A DNA stretch of 6,625 nt, taken from contig JAEYOB010000628.1 of NCBI GenBank assembly GCA_023412175.1, positions 1 through 6,625 on the forward strand. Direction: 5' to 3'. Origin of the DNA: Pseudomonadota bacterium. Its GTDB lineage: Bacteria; Pseudomonadota; Alphaproteobacteria; Azospirillales; Azospirillaceae. Shown here one piece after another: positions 5,541 through 6,625 of the stretch. Both the position numbers and the translations under genes were made by a program. The stretch's first letter is position 1. Each line of letters begins with the position of its first letter. Under the pieces are notes generated by a model. The model was not told the origin of the DNA. It ran no database searches and was given only the letters and a program-made list of their open reading frames with translations.

Positions 5541-6625
5541 TCACGCCGCGGCGCCGGCTTGGTCGTGCCGCTGCCGGACGCGGGCGAAGGCCTGGGACAA
5601 GGCCAGCGCTTCGGACGAGGCCGCCGCCGGATCGCGGCGCCGTGCGGCCACCAGCACGCGCGCCGCGGCATCCGCCATTTCGCTGAAGCCGACGCTGCCG
5701 GCTGCGCCCTTCAGCGTGTGCGCCTCTCGCTCCACGGTCTCCAGATCGGCGAACTCGCAGGCCTTGTGCAAACGGCGGAGGTGCACGGGCGTATCGCGAA
5801 AGAACGTGGACAGCAGCGTGTTCAAGTCGCTTTCGCCCATGATTTCGCGCAACTCGGCCAGTTTGGCGGCGTCGACCACCGGTGAGGGCTCGCGCTCCCT
5901 CGGCGGCGGGGCCGGTGCGGGAAGAGGCACGCCGCCCGAACGCCCGGCCCAACGTGAGACGGTCGCAAGCAGCCGTTCGGCGTCCACCGGCTTGGCGAGG
6001 TAATCGTCCATGCCGGCCGCATAGCACAACGCATCGTCGCCGCGCATGGCGTTGGCCGTCATGGCGATGATCGGGATCCGGGCGGAGGTGCCGGGCAGCC
6101 GGCGAATGGCGCGCGTCGCCTCCAATCCGTCCATCTCCGGCATCTGCACGTCCATCAGCACCATGTCGTAGGGGATGGCGCGCACCGCGGCCACCGCCTC
6201 GGTACCGCTCGCCACCGCTTCCGCCACATGGCCGGCGCGGCGCAGCAGCGCCAGCGCCAGCTGCTGGTTCACCGGGTTGTCCTCCGCCACCAGGATTCGG
6301 CAGCGCCGGGTGGGTGTGGCGGCGGCCGTGGCGACGGGCGGCGCCTGCGACGCTTCCACCGCTCCGGTGTCGCCGCCAAGAAGCTGGGCGAGACAAGCCC
6401 TGAGGGGGTCCAGCCGCACCGGCTTGGACAATACGGCATTCACCAGATCGGCGGACACCGGCTCGCCGTACTGGGAGGACGCCAGCGCCAGACGCAGGGA
6501 GGTGAGTGCCGGCGTCGCACGGATCCGCCCGGCAAGGTCCGGGCCGGTGACGACGGGCATGCGGTGGTCGAGGATGGCGGCGTCGAAAGGTTTTCCGTCG
6601 GCCTCGGCGGCGGTCAGCGTGGCCA
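5541..6625 (-). CDS. C-terminal REC-REC-Hpt part of a phosphorelay protein, probably a hybrid histidine kinase
   Basis: Only the C-terminal 360 residues are in the window; the frame is open to the right edge, so an ATG at 6560 is internal. Numbering from the first full codon (nt 6623): the end of a first receiver domain holds its phospho-acceptor Asp19 in ILDHRMP and the conserved Lys67 in LSKP. A second receiver spans about 108-226, with acidic pair ED (114-115), Asp158 in LMDVQMPEMDG, Thr189 and Lys211, so it looks functional. A proline-rich linker follows, then an Hpt domain (about 253-335) with phospho-histidine His302 in AHTLKGAAGSVG (nt 5718-5720). REC-REC-Hpt order is usual for BarA/ArcB-like hybrid kinases. 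The kinase core and any sensor are not visible, so a kinase-less relay protein cannot be excluded. It converges on the chemoreceptor gene across a 66-nt gap. Confidence 0.93.
   Translation of the reverse strand, partial: ATLTAAEADGKPFDAAILDHRMPVVTGPDLAGRIRATPALTSLRLALASSQYGEPVSADLVNAVLSKPVRLDPLRACLAQLLGGDTGAVEASQAPPVATAAATPTRRCRILVAEDNPVNQQLALALLRRAGHVAEAVASGTEAVAAVRAIPYDMVLMDVQMPEMDGLEATRAIRRLPGTSARIPIIAMTANAMRGDDALCYAAGMDDYLAKPVDAERLLATVSRWAGRSGGVPLPAPAPPPREREPSPVVDAAKLAELREIMGESDLNTLLSTFFRDTPVHLRRLHKACEFADLETVEREAHTLKGAAGSVGFSEMADAAARVLVAARRRDPAAASSEALALSQAFARVRQRHDQAGAAA

Overview
The window is high-GC, densely coded DNA rich in signalling genes. It looks like a motile, metabolically flexible alphaproteobacterium, with the Azospirillum/Rhodospirillales group as the best guess. 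That placement is inferred from composition, from multi-PAS cyclic-di-GMP and hybrid-kinase architectures, and from the style of the chemoreceptor; no taxonomic marker gene is present.

Layout, left to right. (1) Positions 1-1025, plus strand: the C-terminal part of a PAS-PAS-GGDEF diguanylate cyclase with intact catalytic and inhibitory sites; its start lies before the window. (2) 1125-2449, plus strand: a two-gene unit of a RimJ/RimL-type GNAT acetyltransferase and a YkgJ-type cysteine-cluster protein, joined by a 4-nt ATGA overlap. (3) 2454-3212, minus strand: a class I SAM-dependent methyltransferase of the MycE-like metal-dependent type, carrying an unusual CxxC...CxC knuckle near its C-terminus. 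It converges on the YkgJ gene with only 4 nt between stops. A possible 32-codon ORF ends inside its ribosome binding site. (4) 3319-3670: a non-coding gap with a 70% AT core (3541-3590) holding two copies of ACGTAAAT 26 bp apart; this is the likely control region for the next pair. (5) 3671-5474, plus strand: an Aer-type PAS protein overlapping by 26 nt a membrane chemoreceptor that has no PAS and no periplasmic domain. (6) 5541-6625, minus strand: the C-terminal REC-REC-Hpt part of a large phosphorelay protein, probably a hybrid histidine kinase, which runs off the right edge.

The most interesting unit is the PAS plus chemoreceptor pair. Together the two proteins contain the parts that E. 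coli Aer carries on one chain (FAD-binding PAS, short membrane hairpin, HAMP-like region, signalling hairpin), as in the bipartite CetA/CetB energy-taxis system of Campylobacter jejuni. I read it as a split redox/energy-taxis receptor. The diguanylate cyclase and phosphorelay genes at the edges make this a signalling-rich neighbourhood, but nothing in the sequence shows that they act in the same pathway.
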